From: a virus
Length of the DNA: 40,915 nucleotides
Reading direction: 5' to 3' (one strand)
IMG/VR virus record: IMGVR_UViG_3300025286_000038
Location: 1-40,915 of that record
The notes beneath the pieces are model-generated. The model saw only the letters and a list, made by a program, of their open reading frames with translations, made no database searches and was not told where the DNA came from. Positions 30,246 through 39,107 of the stretch are shown here, piece by piece. A program made the position numbers and the translations under genes. How positions within the stretch are numbered: the first letter of the stretch is position 1; every line of letters starts with the position of its first letter.

Positions 30246-31145
30246 TTATTGAGTCCACTCTTGGGTCATGTCTACATACTCCGTTCCCTGAGTCAAAGCG
30301 GGATCACTGTAGTATGCGAGCATTTCTCGTTTAGCCTCGTTTTCAAGGGACTGAGCTTCACCAGTGTCCTCATCTTGTGAGGCCCTGAGAAGCTTTACTG
30401 TATGCCAAATTAAGGTTCCTTGATGGTTTGGATGTATACGAGGAAGAATGCTATAGTTATCATTAAGACTAGGTGCTGTTTCCTGCGTAAAGGCAAGAGT
30501 CATAGTACGCGTGCTTTGAGCATAATCAGTTACGGTATTCAGCTCACGGGTAGAATGAAAGATAATGGGCATTTCATTATAAGAATCATCTTGAGAGATA
30601 AGCTCTCCTAGATGCTCAGTATCTGTACTTGGAGCTAGAGCCTGTACTACAAGGGCTTTGGTGCTCGTTGTGTAGCTCGTAACTTCTCCGTAATGCAACT
30701 GAGGTGTTGCCAATGCAACCCAAACACGATCTGTTCCTGATGCAACGGTTGGTAGTGATCCAAGCTGGTTATTCTGGATATAGTATCTGTTGTACGAGCT
30801 GTCAACAAGGTTCGTGTCAAGAATACTCGATCCCAAGTATTTAAATCTATCTTTAAACCCCATCCACATGGGATGGATCTCACTCCGAGGAGAACTGCTT
30901 GTCCGCTCGATCGAAACAATTCGAGGGAGGTAGGGCAAGATTCGTTGCAGCTCACTACCATCATGCGTAATGTCCTTATTGGTCATAAAGATCTGTTTGG
31001 CCTGAGTAGTAAGCACAGTGTCGTAATAGCCTATTGCCCTATTAAAGGTCACAAGCAGCTGGTCTGACGTAAACGTATCTCCGTCAGGATCGTCGAGATA
31101 AGTCCTAATCTCAGTCAAGATTTCTGGTAGAGTCCTAGCTGGCAT
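30246..31145 (-). CDS. Head-tail adaptor protein (299 aa)
   Basis: The helical N-terminus (LPEILTEIRTYLDDPDGDTF, then SDQLLVTFNRAIGYYDTVLT) and beta middle match phage adaptors of the gp11-like/DUF-type ring that joins portal and tail. The C-terminal region has helical HTVKLLRASQDEDTGEAQSL. Place between capsid block and nozzle agrees. Exact family is not certain. Confidence 0.65.
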   Translation of the reverse strand: MPARTLPEILTEIRTYLDDPDGDTFTSDQLLVTFNRAIGYYDTVLTTQAKQIFMTNKDITHDGSELQRILPYLPRIVSIERTSSSPRSEIHPMWMGFKDRFKYLGSSILDTNLVDSSYNRYYIQNNQLGSLPTVASGTDRVWVALATPQLHYGEVTSYTTSTKALVVQALAPSTDTEHLGELISQDDSYNEMPIIFHSTRELNTVTDYAQSTRTMTLAFTQETAPSLNDNYSILPRIHPNHQGTLIWHTVKLLRASQDEDTGEAQSLENEAKREMLAYYSDPALTQGTEYVDMTQEWTQ

Positions 31146-31757
31146 TTAAACCGCCTTAGTAATATGCCGACTTACAGGAGCCTGCCCTGCTTCGTATCCC
31201 CCACTAGGAAGCTTACTTATCCCAGGGCTCCATCTGCAGTCAGGAGTATTATCAGCGAGGCGAGCAAAAAGTCTTCTATAATAATTTCCCCAATCAAGAA
31301 CAGCTTGCTCATACTCTGCATCTTTCCTTCTCTTCGCCTCTTTATTCTCGTCCATTAGGTCGTGAAAGAACTGCACGGGATCTTGAGACCAAATCATTAT
31401 CTGCTCAAGTCGAGCAACTGTCCTATGGTCTATTGGAACATACTCTCCAAAGACATCACCTTCTGGAAAGAGTAGAAGCAAAACGTGCTCAGGTGTATCT
31501 GTAAGTGAGTCAGTCCGATGGAGCTTAACATGCCACCTGTGTTCCCCTGACACCTGAAGTTCCCAATAGAGCACAAATCTGGGGTTACATTTGTGGATAG
31601 CTTGTAGAAAACGCTTTTCTACATTGGGATGATCAGTGTCAAGGCTCTCAGAGGCATATATTCTTTCCTCAGCCCTTCCCTGCTTATGATCCATCTTGGT
31701 AAGGATCACCCTCGCATCAGGCGAGATAGAGTTCCTTATTTGGGTTAAGCGTCCCAT
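31146..31757 (-). CDS. Hypothetical virion-region protein (203 aa)
   Basis: Soluble protein with RFVLYWELQVSGEHRWHVKL strands and EHVLLLLFPEGDVFGEYVPI, then a helical Lys-rich section (DENKEAKRRKDAEYEQAVLD). The start at 31757 has AAGGAG at long spacing and overlaps the previous gene by 41 bp. The position between capsid and adaptor genes suggests a minor virion or assembly role. Not recognised. Confidence 0.65.
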   Translation of the reverse strand: MGRLTQIRNSISPDARVILTKMDHKQGRAEERIYASESLDTDHPNVEKRFLQAIHKCNPRFVLYWELQVSGEHRWHVKLHRTDSLTDTPEHVLLLLFPEGDVFGEYVPIDHRTVARLEQIMIWSQDPVQFFHDLMDENKEAKRRKDAEYEQAVLDWGNYYRRLFARLADNTPDCRWSPGISKLPSGGYEAGQAPVSRHITKAV

Positions 31758-31965
31758 ATATAAGCCACACTCCTTGTTGATTCTCTTCGCTTACCAAGCT
31801 GTGCTTGACAAAATCAGAGATTGGGCGTTGGTAGAACATCCACGAGACCGCGGACTGACTACTGGTCTCGAAAGAGCCATACATGCCAGCTTTGTCAAGA
31901 GCAGTCTCCTCATCAACTGCAATAAGCTTAGAGACCTTAATCGCATGTAAGACTCTCTGCTCCAT
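31717..31965 (-). CDS. Small hypothetical virion-region protein (82 aa)
   Basis: It starts directly at the stop of the preceding gene (31966). The product (MEQRVLHAIKVSKLIAVDEE...) has helix then aromatic beta-like AVSWMFYQRPISDFVKHSLV. The C-terminal 13 codons overlap the next gene. No family; moderate support from the packing pattern. Confidence 0.55.
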   Translation of the reverse strand: MEQRVLHAIKVSKLIAVDEETALDKAGMYGSFETSSQSAVSWMFYQRPISDFVKHSLVSEENQQGVWLIYGTLNPNKELYLA

Positions 31966-32256
31966 TTAACTAGCTGCCGTGTCTTGAAGATCAAACAATT
32001 CGGTGCCACTAACATCCATCAGTCCAATCACATAGGGCGCACTAGTCGTAATAGCCTGGACGTTAATCGTAGTCGCTGTGATTCCGGACAGAAAGGGCCT
32101 TTTACTTCCATCATCTAAAATAAAGATCTCCTTGCCTACAATCACCACAGGAATAACCTTCTCATGCCCAATAGGATTCACTGGCAAGGTAGCTTTCGCT
32201 GTAGATCCGGAGTCGTCTGTCACACCAGAAATCCATTCATCTACCCGAAGAATCAT
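31966..32256 (-). CDS. Small beta-rich protein (96 aa), possible decoration or head protein
   Basis: Strands such as MILRVDEWISGVTDDSGSTA, VIPVVIVGKEIFILDDGSKR and TTINVQAITTSAPYVIGLMD fit a small sandwich fold. It is first after the capsid gene and follows dyad site 7 and AAAAAGGGGAGAG before its ATG. It could decorate the head; no proof. Confidence 0.65.
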   Translation of the reverse strand: MILRVDEWISGVTDDSGSTAKATLPVNPIGHEKVIPVVIVGKEIFILDDGSKRPFLSGITATTINVQAITTSAPYVIGLMDVSGTELFDLQDTAAS

Positions 32257-32272
32257 TCTACTCTCCCCTTTT

Positions 32273-32295
32273 TAAAGTTTCATTATGAAATTTTA
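32273..32295. promoter_or_regulatory. Dispersed 23-bp dyad, site 7
   Basis: Half-sites TAAAGTTTCA and TGAAATTTTA with spacer TTA. On the - strand it directly precedes AAAAAGGGGAGAG, the ribosome binding site of the 96-aa gene. Confidence 0.8.
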
Positions 32296-32301
32296 GAACT
32301 A

Positions 32302-32361
32302 CTGGAGGGGAAGATCGCAAGAAACTACGAGGGATCGTCGTGTTTCCCATCTCCCCTCCAG
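32302..32361 (-). other. Long extended hairpin between capsid and next gene
   Basis: CTGGAGGGGAAGAT (32302-32315) and ATCTCCCCTCCAG (32349-32361) form a 13-bp stem with one bulged A. Within it GAAAC(T)ACGA pairs with TCGTGTTTC, closing a 7-base loop. The result is a rod-like hairpin of about 60 nt, adjacent to dyad site 7 and downstream of the capsid gene. There is no U-tract on the - strand, so it is more likely an mRNA-stabilising or processing element than a full terminator. Confidence 0.6.
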
Positions 32362-32370
32362 CAGCCCATT

Positions 32371-32408
32371 GGCACACGGAGGAGGATCAGTCCGACCGAG
32401 AGTGTGCC
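32371..32408 (-). other. Hairpin abutting the capsid stop codon
   Basis: GGCACAC (32371-32377) and GTGTGCC (32402-32408) pair across 24 bases. The right arm touches the capsid stop codon at 32409. It probably protects the capsid mRNA 3' end or lowers read-through. Confidence 0.5.
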
Positions 32409-33653
32409 TTAACTCAGTTCGGTAATATCCTCCAGCACTCCGTTCTTCCCGCGATTGCTCACGCCAAGCTCGGAATACCAGTAGTAGGTGGCCTGGAATA
32501 CATCCGTGTCACCTACCTGCTTCAAGACTCCTGTTCCTCTGTCCAACCACTGAGGCCTTGCCATTTCGTAAAGTCGCAGGGTCTCAGGAGTGACGTAGAA
32601 CATCCTGTTCGGAGGACACATCACATCGGCAATTACTGGAGCCTGACCATTGAAATCGAGGCCAGACCAACCACCGTCCAGAGACATCTTGTTGGTGGTA
32701 ATGTTCTCCCTTTTCGCCATCATAGCGTAGGTGAGTGCCGTGCGTTGGTTGCAGAGAATGAACTTCGGCTGTCCACCGCCACTGAAGGTTACATCGTCCC
32801 ACAGAAGCTGCATGCGAAGCAAAGTCAATGCTTCGTTCGTCCCTGCTGTCGATCCTGTTCGGTGCTGTGCCTGCCACCGCGTCTCCGTGGATCCATTAAT
32901 ATTCTGCAGGGTCGTAACAAAGTCTGTGGTATCGATAATACCCAACAAGCCCATCATCTCCTTAGTGGTCCCTGTCCCATCATCAGATGAGTTCTCTCTA
33001 AAGATAAAGTCATTATTAGAGACTCCAGGGTCCGCATTAACGGTAATGATGTCGGTAGACTTGTTTACTGCTGTAACTCTCGCTGTACCTCGATTCGTTC
33101 CCGAAGTCTTAGCAGAAGCGAAAGTCAGGTTCATATTGGGCGTTAGGAACAGAGTTCCATTATCATCATTGGCGATGCCATATGCAGCATCTACGCCCAA
33201 GGTCGTGTCTGGAGAGGCGTCGTCGATACGCGCAAGCGCACCGCTACTATCTCCAAACATCATTCTATTCGCATGACGCAAGAAGCTTGTGATCTTGCTC
33301 TTCATCTCCCGCTGCAGGGCAGGAGCGAAGGCCCCAGGATCTGAGGCTGAAGCGTCAATCACTGGACCGGTAATTCGAAAGCGTGCATAGTGATACTTCA
33401 TCCCAATCTGAAGCCGATTGTAATCTCCTGGCTCCGGAGTAGGAAGAGTTCCCTCTTCCGAAATTGAGTCCGTGCCTCCCAGCGTCTCCCATTCGACAGC
33501 AATGAAGGCATTTTTACCTTCTACATGCTCAGAGTCGCGCTTAAGAATAACCTCATCCATCAGCACGGTCTGCCTGTTGAATTGTTCCTCAAACAGGGGA
33601 AGGTAAAATTCCTTCAGAATGTTGTCAAACGCGGACATTGTGAGAGCAGCCAC
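32409..33653 (-). CDS. Major capsid protein (HK97-fold type, 414 aa)
   Basis: Length, position after scaffold and portal, and typical sequence fit a major capsid protein: N-terminal FDNILKEFYLPLFEEQFNRQ and TVLMDEVILKRD, the E-loop-like region KNAFIAVEWETLGGTDSISE, the A-domain KFILCNQRTALTYAMMAKRE and the C-terminal TDVFQATYYWYSELGVSNRG. GTG start at 33653 with AGGAGG 10 bases upstream; the ATG five codons later is a possible start. It forms the icosahedral shell with the scaffold. Confidence 0.88.
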   Translation of the reverse strand: MAALTMSAFDNILKEFYLPLFEEQFNRQTVLMDEVILKRDSEHVEGKNAFIAVEWETLGGTDSISEEGTLPTPEPGDYNRLQIGMKYHYARFRITGPVIDASASDPGAFAPALQREMKSKITSFLRHANRMMFGDSSGALARIDDASPDTTLGVDAAYGIANDDNGTLFLTPNMNLTFASAKTSGTNRGTARVTAVNKSTDIITVNADPGVSNNDFIFRENSSDDGTGTTKEMMGLLGIIDTTDFVTTLQNINGSTETRWQAQHRTGSTAGTNEALTLLRMQLLWDDVTFSGGGQPKFILCNQRTALTYAMMAKRENITTNKMSLDGGWSGLDFNGQAPVIADVMCPPNRMFYVTPETLRLYEMARPQWLDRGTGVLKQVGDTDVFQATYYWYSELGVSNRGKNGVLEDITELS

Positions 33654-33667
33654 GTTTCTTTTTCCTC

Positions 33668-34474
33668 CTATTCTGTGTAAAAACCTGGTTGGTCTTTCCG
33701 AGCTTCAATGAAAGCAGCAAGGTGTTTTTCAACCTCATCACTGTCATCGATGTTCGGCCGGGCAGGCGGTTTCTCAGACGGAGGAGAGTCACCTACACCA
33801 GCACCTTCTTTCGTACTCTCCCCTTGAGAAGTATCACCCACGTGTTCTCTTACGCTTCCACCCCGATTAGCAACTTCTCTGTGCTGAGCAATAACGATAT
33901 CCTGGACCTGTGCAGCCGTAGGAACCTTACCGTCTCGATAGATGTGATTCTGGATCTGTGCAGCAACGCCATTGAGGGTAGCAAGCTTATAATCACTCTT
34001 AATAAGCTCGTCTGCCCTATCGACAGCCAAGTCTATCTGTGAGTTCATGTGGGCAAGCCTATCCTCCTCAGCTCGTTTTTGATCCCGCGCCTCACGACCC
34101 TTTACCACATCTGTCAGCTCCTTCACTGATTGCGTAACCGCTTTCAGCTCAGGATCTTGATACTCTTCCTCAAGGTCCGCTACTCTAGACTCTGCAGGTT
34201 TAGGAACAGCTCTCTCAGCTGCAAACTGCGCCCTCTCCCTTGCCAAAGCCTCTTGGTCTCTACTTAGCGCCATCTTGCCCTTAGTATAATCAGCCTGCAT
34301 CATGTTTCCATTGATCAGGTCTTGAACATCTTCCTGACTATACTGTCTACCATCAACTTCGATGGCTGGCACAGCAGGATCTGGATTATCCTCCGGTGGT
34401 GGATCGCTGCCACCATGAATCGGCCATAGGGTCCCATCTCCTTGTTTCAACCACTTGTTGCTTAACCGTCCCAT
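33668..34474 (-). CDS. Capsid scaffolding protein (268 aa)
   Basis: Acidic/charged helical protein directly upstream of the capsid gene. The N-terminal Pro/Asp-rich part is followed by long helices (RDQEALARERAQFAAERAV; VADLEEEYQDPELKAVTQSV) and a disordered Gly/Ser/Pro section, then a C-terminal amphipathic helix EVEKHLAAFIEARKDQPGFY that could touch the capsid. Typical of phage scaffolds in size and composition. Confidence 0.8.
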   Translation of the reverse strand: MGRLSNKWLKQGDGTLWPIHGGSDPPPEDNPDPAVPAIEVDGRQYSQEDVQDLINGNMMQADYTKGKMALSRDQEALARERAQFAAERAVPKPAESRVADLEEEYQDPELKAVTQSVKELTDVVKGREARDQKRAEEDRLAHMNSQIDLAVDRADELIKSDYKLATLNGVAAQIQNHIYRDGKVPTAAQVQDIVIAQHREVANRGGSVREHVGDTSQGESTKEGAGVGDSPPSEKPPARPNIDDSDEVEKHLAAFIEARKDQPGFYTE

Positions 34475-34492
34475 CTTAGTTCCCTTTCTAGC

Positions 34493-36472
34493 TCATGCCC
34501 CAGCGACTTGGCCGGTAGGCTCAGGCTGCGCTTGCTCAGTGCCCCCTGTAGCTGTCGGTGGGAGTTGGCCAGTAGAACCGCCCTGAAAAAGTTGCAGATG
34601 GATAGTGCGGTGAATGATGAAGCGTTCGGTGATTCTCTTGTCCTTCGCCGCCTTAGTCTTCCACTGCATGGAATTCATTTCGTCCTCCAACTCAGAAAGA
34701 TGCAGAACATGGTTTTCCCAAGCCTGAGGCATAGGAATGTCGGCCTCAGGTTGGTAAAGAATGTCGTTTTCATCTCGCTGGAGGATTGTATGCTTGTCAG
34801 TTGCTTCTTCATACAAAATCCCAGGGATAGCGTGTCGCATCACCTCCATAACTTTGGGCGTATCTACTGCCCCGGTTTTAGGGTCCCTGAAAGCCCCTAC
34901 TCTGATGAATTCTAAGAGCATCTGTTGGATGCCCGCCTTAGACTTAGTAGCACCTTCTACAACGCTCAGATGTATATTCGTGTTGTTACGCAAATCTGAT
35001 CCCTTGAACGCCTTGACTTGAACACGTTTATTTCTACCCACAAATTGCAGGAAACGCTCTTCCTCAACAGCCACTGAGACGATCTGGAGAATCTTACGGA
35101 ACAAGAGAGAATCTTGTTCGTGAATATCTGCCTCAGGGATACTAAGCGGACGATCATCCTGCTCTTGTAACAGATTAATTCCAACACCACTCTTGACCCC
35201 TGGGGGAACCTTTCCCTTTGAAGGGCGATGTAGCATCTGCACATCCTCGAGTGCTTCGATCGTATCGTTTGCGTGTTTGAAGACATAAGCTGGTATAGTT
35301 GGAGGTTGAAGATAAGATGGTGGAAGATTGGGCGTATGTCTAATCAACTGCCCTGCGATGTCGTTAATAGTATCTACACCAGATCCTATAGGTACCAGAT
35401 ACTTCAATACTGCCATAGCGTTTTTGTTTTGAATAATCTGTGTAGACGTAATATTAATCTCACGTTGAAGAGGAATCTGATCTTCCACTGGAGCCTGGCC
35501 CCTAAACTGCTCAGGGGAGAGATACCAATCGTATTTAACAGCGGGGAATCCAGTGAGCTTAGCAAAGGCTGCTGGCCAAGGTTTTCTCTGTAAAACCTTC
35601 TTTCCTGCAGTGTAGACAACGAGTCCATCATGGACAGAATCTTGAGGAGGCATGTACCATTTAAACACAGTACTGCCAGGAACACGGTAGTCCTGTCGCA
35701 TAGCCTGTCCAGGACCTTGAGCCTGCTGAAGAGCTTCAAGAGTATCATCAAGAGGCTTTGAAAATTTCTCTGGTTCGACATCTCCACCCTCTGCAAAAGT
35801 AGCCGCGATCTTGTCCATCGTCATCCAGTTAGCTGTTCCAAGCCAAGACTTACTATCTAACTCTCCTGGTATTTCATCACAGAACCATTTAAAATGGGTA
35901 TAGATCTCAAGGGTAACATCCCCATCGGTTTCTATCTCCTGAAATGGTTCTCCGGTAGGATCAACAATTTGGCCTGTGCGAAGGAACCTTGGACCCACAG
36001 TCTCGTCCCAATCAAGAATAGCGAGACAGCCACCATGGTTAAGACAATTACGAACTGTCTGCCTACGACGTGATCTAAACTTAAGCAGTCGCCAATAGTG
36101 CTGGCCAGTATCCTCTCCAACAATGGCAGCATCTTTATCCTCCTGATTTGGAGAATTGGGCACGACATCAAATGTAGGAAAAAGTAAATCAAACTTAGCC
36201 TCGATGTCTAATGCCCAGGGCTTCATCAGATTCTTCGTAATCCGAACCTTTCCAGGTGGAGGCTTCGGCACAATAACCCGTCCCGAAGGGTCGTAAACAG
36301 CCCACTGTATCCCCCGCATAAACAGGGTATTTAGTCTCCATTGTCTTCGCAGATCCTTAGTCTGATCAAGCCAAACCTCATACCTTCTCTCAATCATCCC
36401 TACCAATTCTGAATCATCTAACTTGTCCCACCCATTCTTGGTCTTTTGAACCTCAGCAAAGGTAGTGGCCAT
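34493..36472 (-). CDS. Portal protein (659 aa)
   Basis: Large portal of short-tailed phage type. Typical parts are an N-terminal helix region (RRYEVWLDQTKDLRRQWRLN), MRGIQWAVYDPSGRVIVPKP, KVRITKNLMKPWALDIEAKF, then the stem-crown region around QIPLQREINITSTQIIQNKN, and the disordered Gln/Pro/Thr-rich C-terminus. It makes the dodecameric DNA gate and lies between terminase and scaffold, the standard order. Confidence 0.9.
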   Translation of the reverse strand: MATTFAEVQKTKNGWDKLDDSELVGMIERRYEVWLDQTKDLRRQWRLNTLFMRGIQWAVYDPSGRVIVPKPPPGKVRITKNLMKPWALDIEAKFDLLFPTFDVVPNSPNQEDKDAAIVGEDTGQHYWRLLKFRSRRRQTVRNCLNHGGCLAILDWDETVGPRFLRTGQIVDPTGEPFQEIETDGDVTLEIYTHFKWFCDEIPGELDSKSWLGTANWMTMDKIAATFAEGGDVEPEKFSKPLDDTLEALQQAQGPGQAMRQDYRVPGSTVFKWYMPPQDSVHDGLVVYTAGKKVLQRKPWPAAFAKLTGFPAVKYDWYLSPEQFRGQAPVEDQIPLQREINITSTQIIQNKNAMAVLKYLVPIGSGVDTINDIAGQLIRHTPNLPPSYLQPPTIPAYVFKHANDTIEALEDVQMLHRPSKGKVPPGVKSGVGINLLQEQDDRPLSIPEADIHEQDSLLFRKILQIVSVAVEEERFLQFVGRNKRVQVKAFKGSDLRNNTNIHLSVVEGATKSKAGIQQMLLEFIRVGAFRDPKTGAVDTPKVMEVMRHAIPGILYEEATDKHTILQRDENDILYQPEADIPMPQAWENHVLHLSELEDEMNSMQWKTKAAKDKRITERFIIHRTIHLQLFQGGSTGQLPPTATGGTEQAQPEPTGQVAGA

Positions 36473-36826
36473 CTATGTCTTATCCCTCTCGTCCTCAAAA
36501 ATCGTCTCTATCCCCAATTCTGCTAGAGTATTTGCATCTACCTGTCCTGTGGCTATCGCAGCATCGTGCAGCTCTGACGCACTAGTTGGCATATGACCGT
36601 TCTCCTCCACCTTCCTACTCACACCCTTCTTTGGTCTTTCCTCCCTACTAATTGTAAGTCCGGTAGCTATACTGGCAGCCCTCGAATTTATAATCGAGAT
36701 TATCATCGTCAGCATATGCTGTTGGTCCCTCCTCAGCCAAAACAATATGTAAACTAGGCTTGCGCCAAGACCAAGGAGCAATAGGCTCTGGACAGACAGG
36801 AGAATAACAAGCAGGGCTTCCGTCAT
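36473..36826 (-). CDS. Small membrane-anchored protein (117 aa)
   Basis: One long N-terminal membrane span (MTEALLVILLSVQSLLLLGL, then GASLVYILFWLRRD) followed by a soluble charged part ending VDANTLAELGIETIFEDERD. ATGA overlap with the end of the large terminase gene. A membrane anchor with an external or cytosolic tail between terminase and portal is unusual; it could be an inner-membrane spanin-like protein, but without a long coiled coil this is weak. Function unknown. Confidence 0.6.
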   Translation of the reverse strand: MTEALLVILLSVQSLLLLGLGASLVYILFWLRRDQQHMLTMIISIINSRAASIATGLTISREERPKKGVSRKVEENGHMPTSASELHDAAIATGQVDANTLAELGIETIFEDERDKT

Positions 36827-36908
36827 ACTCCCACCCCCATACCAATATCGGAGAGGTCGAGTAGATAGTCGTTAAGATCATTAGGATGAGAAGAGTCTTG
36901 AAAATCAT
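36648..36908 (-). CDS. Possible overlapping secreted protein (86 aa)
   Basis: A frame overlapping the end of large terminase and most of the membrane-anchored gene. It begins with a signal-like MIFKTLLILMILTTIYSTSP, followed by four Cys residues (two as CYSPVC) and many aromatic residues. The nearest AAAGGAG is about 20 bases upstream of the ATG, too far for a normal site, so expression is doubtful. Similar nested pairs occur for phage spanins, but the lipobox is missing. Listed as possible only. Confidence 0.25.
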   Translation of the reverse strand: MIFKTLLILMILTTIYSTSPILVWGWEYDGSPACYSPVCPEPIAPWSWRKPSLHIVLAEEGPTAYADDDNLDYKFEGCQYSYRTYN

Positions 36909-38346
36909 AGATTATTTGCTCTTCTCTACTCCTTTCATTTTCAGTATTAATCTTGTTGAGTAAGAAATCACCGACATAGATAGTGTGGATTCCGTATTTC
37001 GTAGCATCCATCTCGTGATCATCTTGCCCATCTTTGGGTTTACCAGTCTTTTCGTCATAAACCCAGGCACCAGCAATTGATCTCCAGTTCTTACACCGAG
37101 GATTAACTCGCATGTAGGGCAAATTCTGCCTATCTTTCTGATTATTTCGTAGAAGCCAGTTAATCTTGTCAATCCCAGCGTCTATATCGTTACCTGCCGG
37201 GTAAAGGGGCATAGAAAACCTCTGTCTCGAAGCCTCTTGCCCATAAGATTGCATAACATTCAGCGTTGCATTATCCTCAGTCTTCCTATACATCGAAGGA
37301 TCACAAGGCCAAAGGGTAATATTCTCGATTCCCTCTGCTCTTCTTCCTTCCCACTCAGCCATCTCGCGCTCATGCTGCACAAGCTTTGCCCTCACGCCCT
37401 TTATAAAGTCCTCTAATTGCATTTCCTTGCCATATAGCTCGTCATAGACGAGACAATTCCATGCATCATCTATGGCCAACCATACCGCGGCTTTAATTCC
37501 AGAGGCATTAGCGTGATCTATGCAACAATACTTTCTCCAGTACGAAGCAGGAACGATATTAACCTTATTAACACAGCTTGTTTCTTCCCAATCCTCTAAT
37601 ATAACCCCCTCCAACGCTTCCCAGGAACCGAGGCCATAGATGCGAAACTTCTTGGCCGAGAGAGTCTCTTCGAGGTTCTGGACATAATCGTCGGGCAAAG
37701 CAGGGTTGTCGTAAAGGGTAAGAGGAGGGTGGGTCCAAAAGCGAGGATCGAACTTTTCTTGCTTGAGGAAGTTAAGTCTATTCTGCTCCCATCGTTTATA
37801 TTGCCAACTAGCTCGTCCATTAGTATTTCCTACTCCAAAGACAGAACGATAATTAAGTGTCTTGGGGATGCCTTCATTATCAAAGCCGCGAAGGTTAGTA
37901 AGACGCACTCGACCTTGCAGCCTCTCGAAGCTCTCTGCTGTAACCTCTTCCATCTGGTCTATAGCGACCCATCCAAGGTTAGCTCCGATTTTAAATTCAT
38001 CGAAATGGGCAAGAATAATCTCTGTTCCACCATCAAGTTCTACTATCATCTCACTTCGGTTATATCTCTTAATCCACTTAGGAGGAAGTAAATCAAAGAA
38101 GTCCTTGAGCGTAGTATCGCGGAGGTCCTTTGCGACCTGACGCCCAAGGACTCCTCTATTACCCGAGAGAGCCCCAAAGAACTCGGTGTCTACAGAAAGT
38201 ATCAAGCATCGCATTACCAAAGCCCAAGTCTTAGCAGAGCCCCATGATCCCCATAGTGCAGGATAAGGAGCTGTGTTAAAGACAAAGTCCCTTTGGTGTG
38301 GGTATATGCTGGGCCACTTGATACCTTCAGCAATGGGCATAGACAC
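36823..38346 (-). CDS. terL: Terminase large subunit (507 aa)
   Basis: Packaging motor. Walker A GSWGSAKT at 33-40; Walker B GWVAID (125-130) with following Glu in QMEEV; C-motif-like region VFGVGNTNGRASW; nuclease acidic residues in CCIDHANAS near 270 and DDHEMDATKYG near 445. Size is normal. GTG start 38346 or ATG two codons on. It cuts and pumps DNA with the portal. Together with the putative small subunit at 39750 it forms the terminase. Confidence 0.92.
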   Translation of the reverse strand: MSMPIAEGIKWPSIYPHQRDFVFNTAPYPALWGSWGSAKTWALVMRCLILSVDTEFFGALSGNRGVLGRQVAKDLRDTTLKDFFDLLPPKWIKRYNRSEMIVELDGGTEIILAHFDEFKIGANLGWVAIDQMEEVTAESFERLQGRVRLTNLRGFDNEGIPKTLNYRSVFGVGNTNGRASWQYKRWEQNRLNFLKQEKFDPRFWTHPPLTLYDNPALPDDYVQNLEETLSAKKFRIYGLGSWEALEGVILEDWEETSCVNKVNIVPASYWRKYCCIDHANASGIKAAVWLAIDDAWNCLVYDELYGKEMQLEDFIKGVRAKLVQHEREMAEWEGRRAEGIENITLWPCDPSMYRKTEDNATLNVMQSYGQEASRQRFSMPLYPAGNDIDAGIDKINWLLRNNQKDRQNLPYMRVNPRCKNWRSIAGAWVYDEKTGKPKDGQDDHEMDATKYGIHTIYVGDFLLNKINTENERSREEQIIYDFQDSSHPNDLNDYLLDLSDIGMGVGV

Positions 38347-38371
38347 CTAGTTCCTTGGTACGTTATCTTCG

Positions 38372-39088
38372 TTAGGGCCGTCGGCCCAGGTTAATACCAG
38401 CTGATCCATTAGCTGATGCGATTGAGACACTACTAAGTCGCCTTGACCCTGCTCCGTAGGTCCGATTGGGCACATAAGCAAACTCTACGCCCAAGAAATG
38501 AACCTCGTCAGCCGAAGCATCTCCAGAGTCATCCAACTCGACACTAATCTGCATCATAGTGCCGTGATTGTATGTTCCGATGGCAGTCGAACTCAGCGTG
38601 TCCCAGTTAGTATGCTGGACGATAAGAGCAGTAGCTTCACTCATAGCATCTGCATCCATAGTGATTTGATCAGCGAGGCCAGTAATTGCCTCAAGGGCAG
38701 CCCCGTGACCTTTTTCTTCCAGCCCTACGATCCAATCAATACTGCCATCAGTCGCAGCAGAATTCGAAGTCCACCAGACCCTCATTCCTAGCGGATAGTT
38801 CCTATTCACATCCGGCCAGAAGGGTCGATAAGTTGCGATGAAATCTCCAGTAGCCATCGACACTGCATCGATTCCGATGGTCGTAAGCTCCACTTGCTGT
38901 CCCCCACCATTAGCAGACACACGCGTATTAGGTGTGCCCTCTGTGATCGTGGTGTGGAAATCTGTCGCAGGGATGAAGTGATGCTGCGGCTTCCAGTCAA
39001 TATCATGGTCGCGATAAGCTCCCATTACGACAAAGGCAATGACGAGCATAAGTGCTCCCACGCCTGCGTTTTGCTTCAGCCGATTCAT
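38372..39088 (-). CDS. Membrane-anchored or exported virion-type protein (238 aa)
   Basis: ATG 39088 is chosen because AAAGGAGG lies 9 bases upstream; the frame continues to 39118 but that stretch is in dyad site 8. The N-terminal span VGALMLVIAFVVMGAYRD could be a signal or anchor. The rest is beta-rich with Gly/Asp/Thr (QQVELTTIGIDAVSMATGDF; YNHGTMMQISVELDDSGDAS). It looks like a surface or fibre-like protein. Function unknown. Confidence 0.7.
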   Translation of the reverse strand: MNRLKQNAGVGALMLVIAFVVMGAYRDHDIDWKPQHHFIPATDFHTTITEGTPNTRVSANGGGQQVELTTIGIDAVSMATGDFIATYRPFWPDVNRNYPLGMRVWWTSNSAATDGSIDWIVGLEEKGHGAALEAITGLADQITMDADAMSEATALIVQHTNWDTLSSTAIGTYNHGTMMQISVELDDSGDASADEVHFLGVEFAYVPNRTYGAGSRRLSSVSIASANGSAGINLGRRP

Positions 39089-39107
39089 CTTACTAAAGCC
39101 TCCTTTG

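Noticed and set aside
32340-32990. 216-codon open frame on the + strand with GGAGGAGGATC near 32378
   Set aside because: Antisense to the major capsid gene; the SD-like stretch lies in the loop of a hairpin and no start codon is suitably placed.
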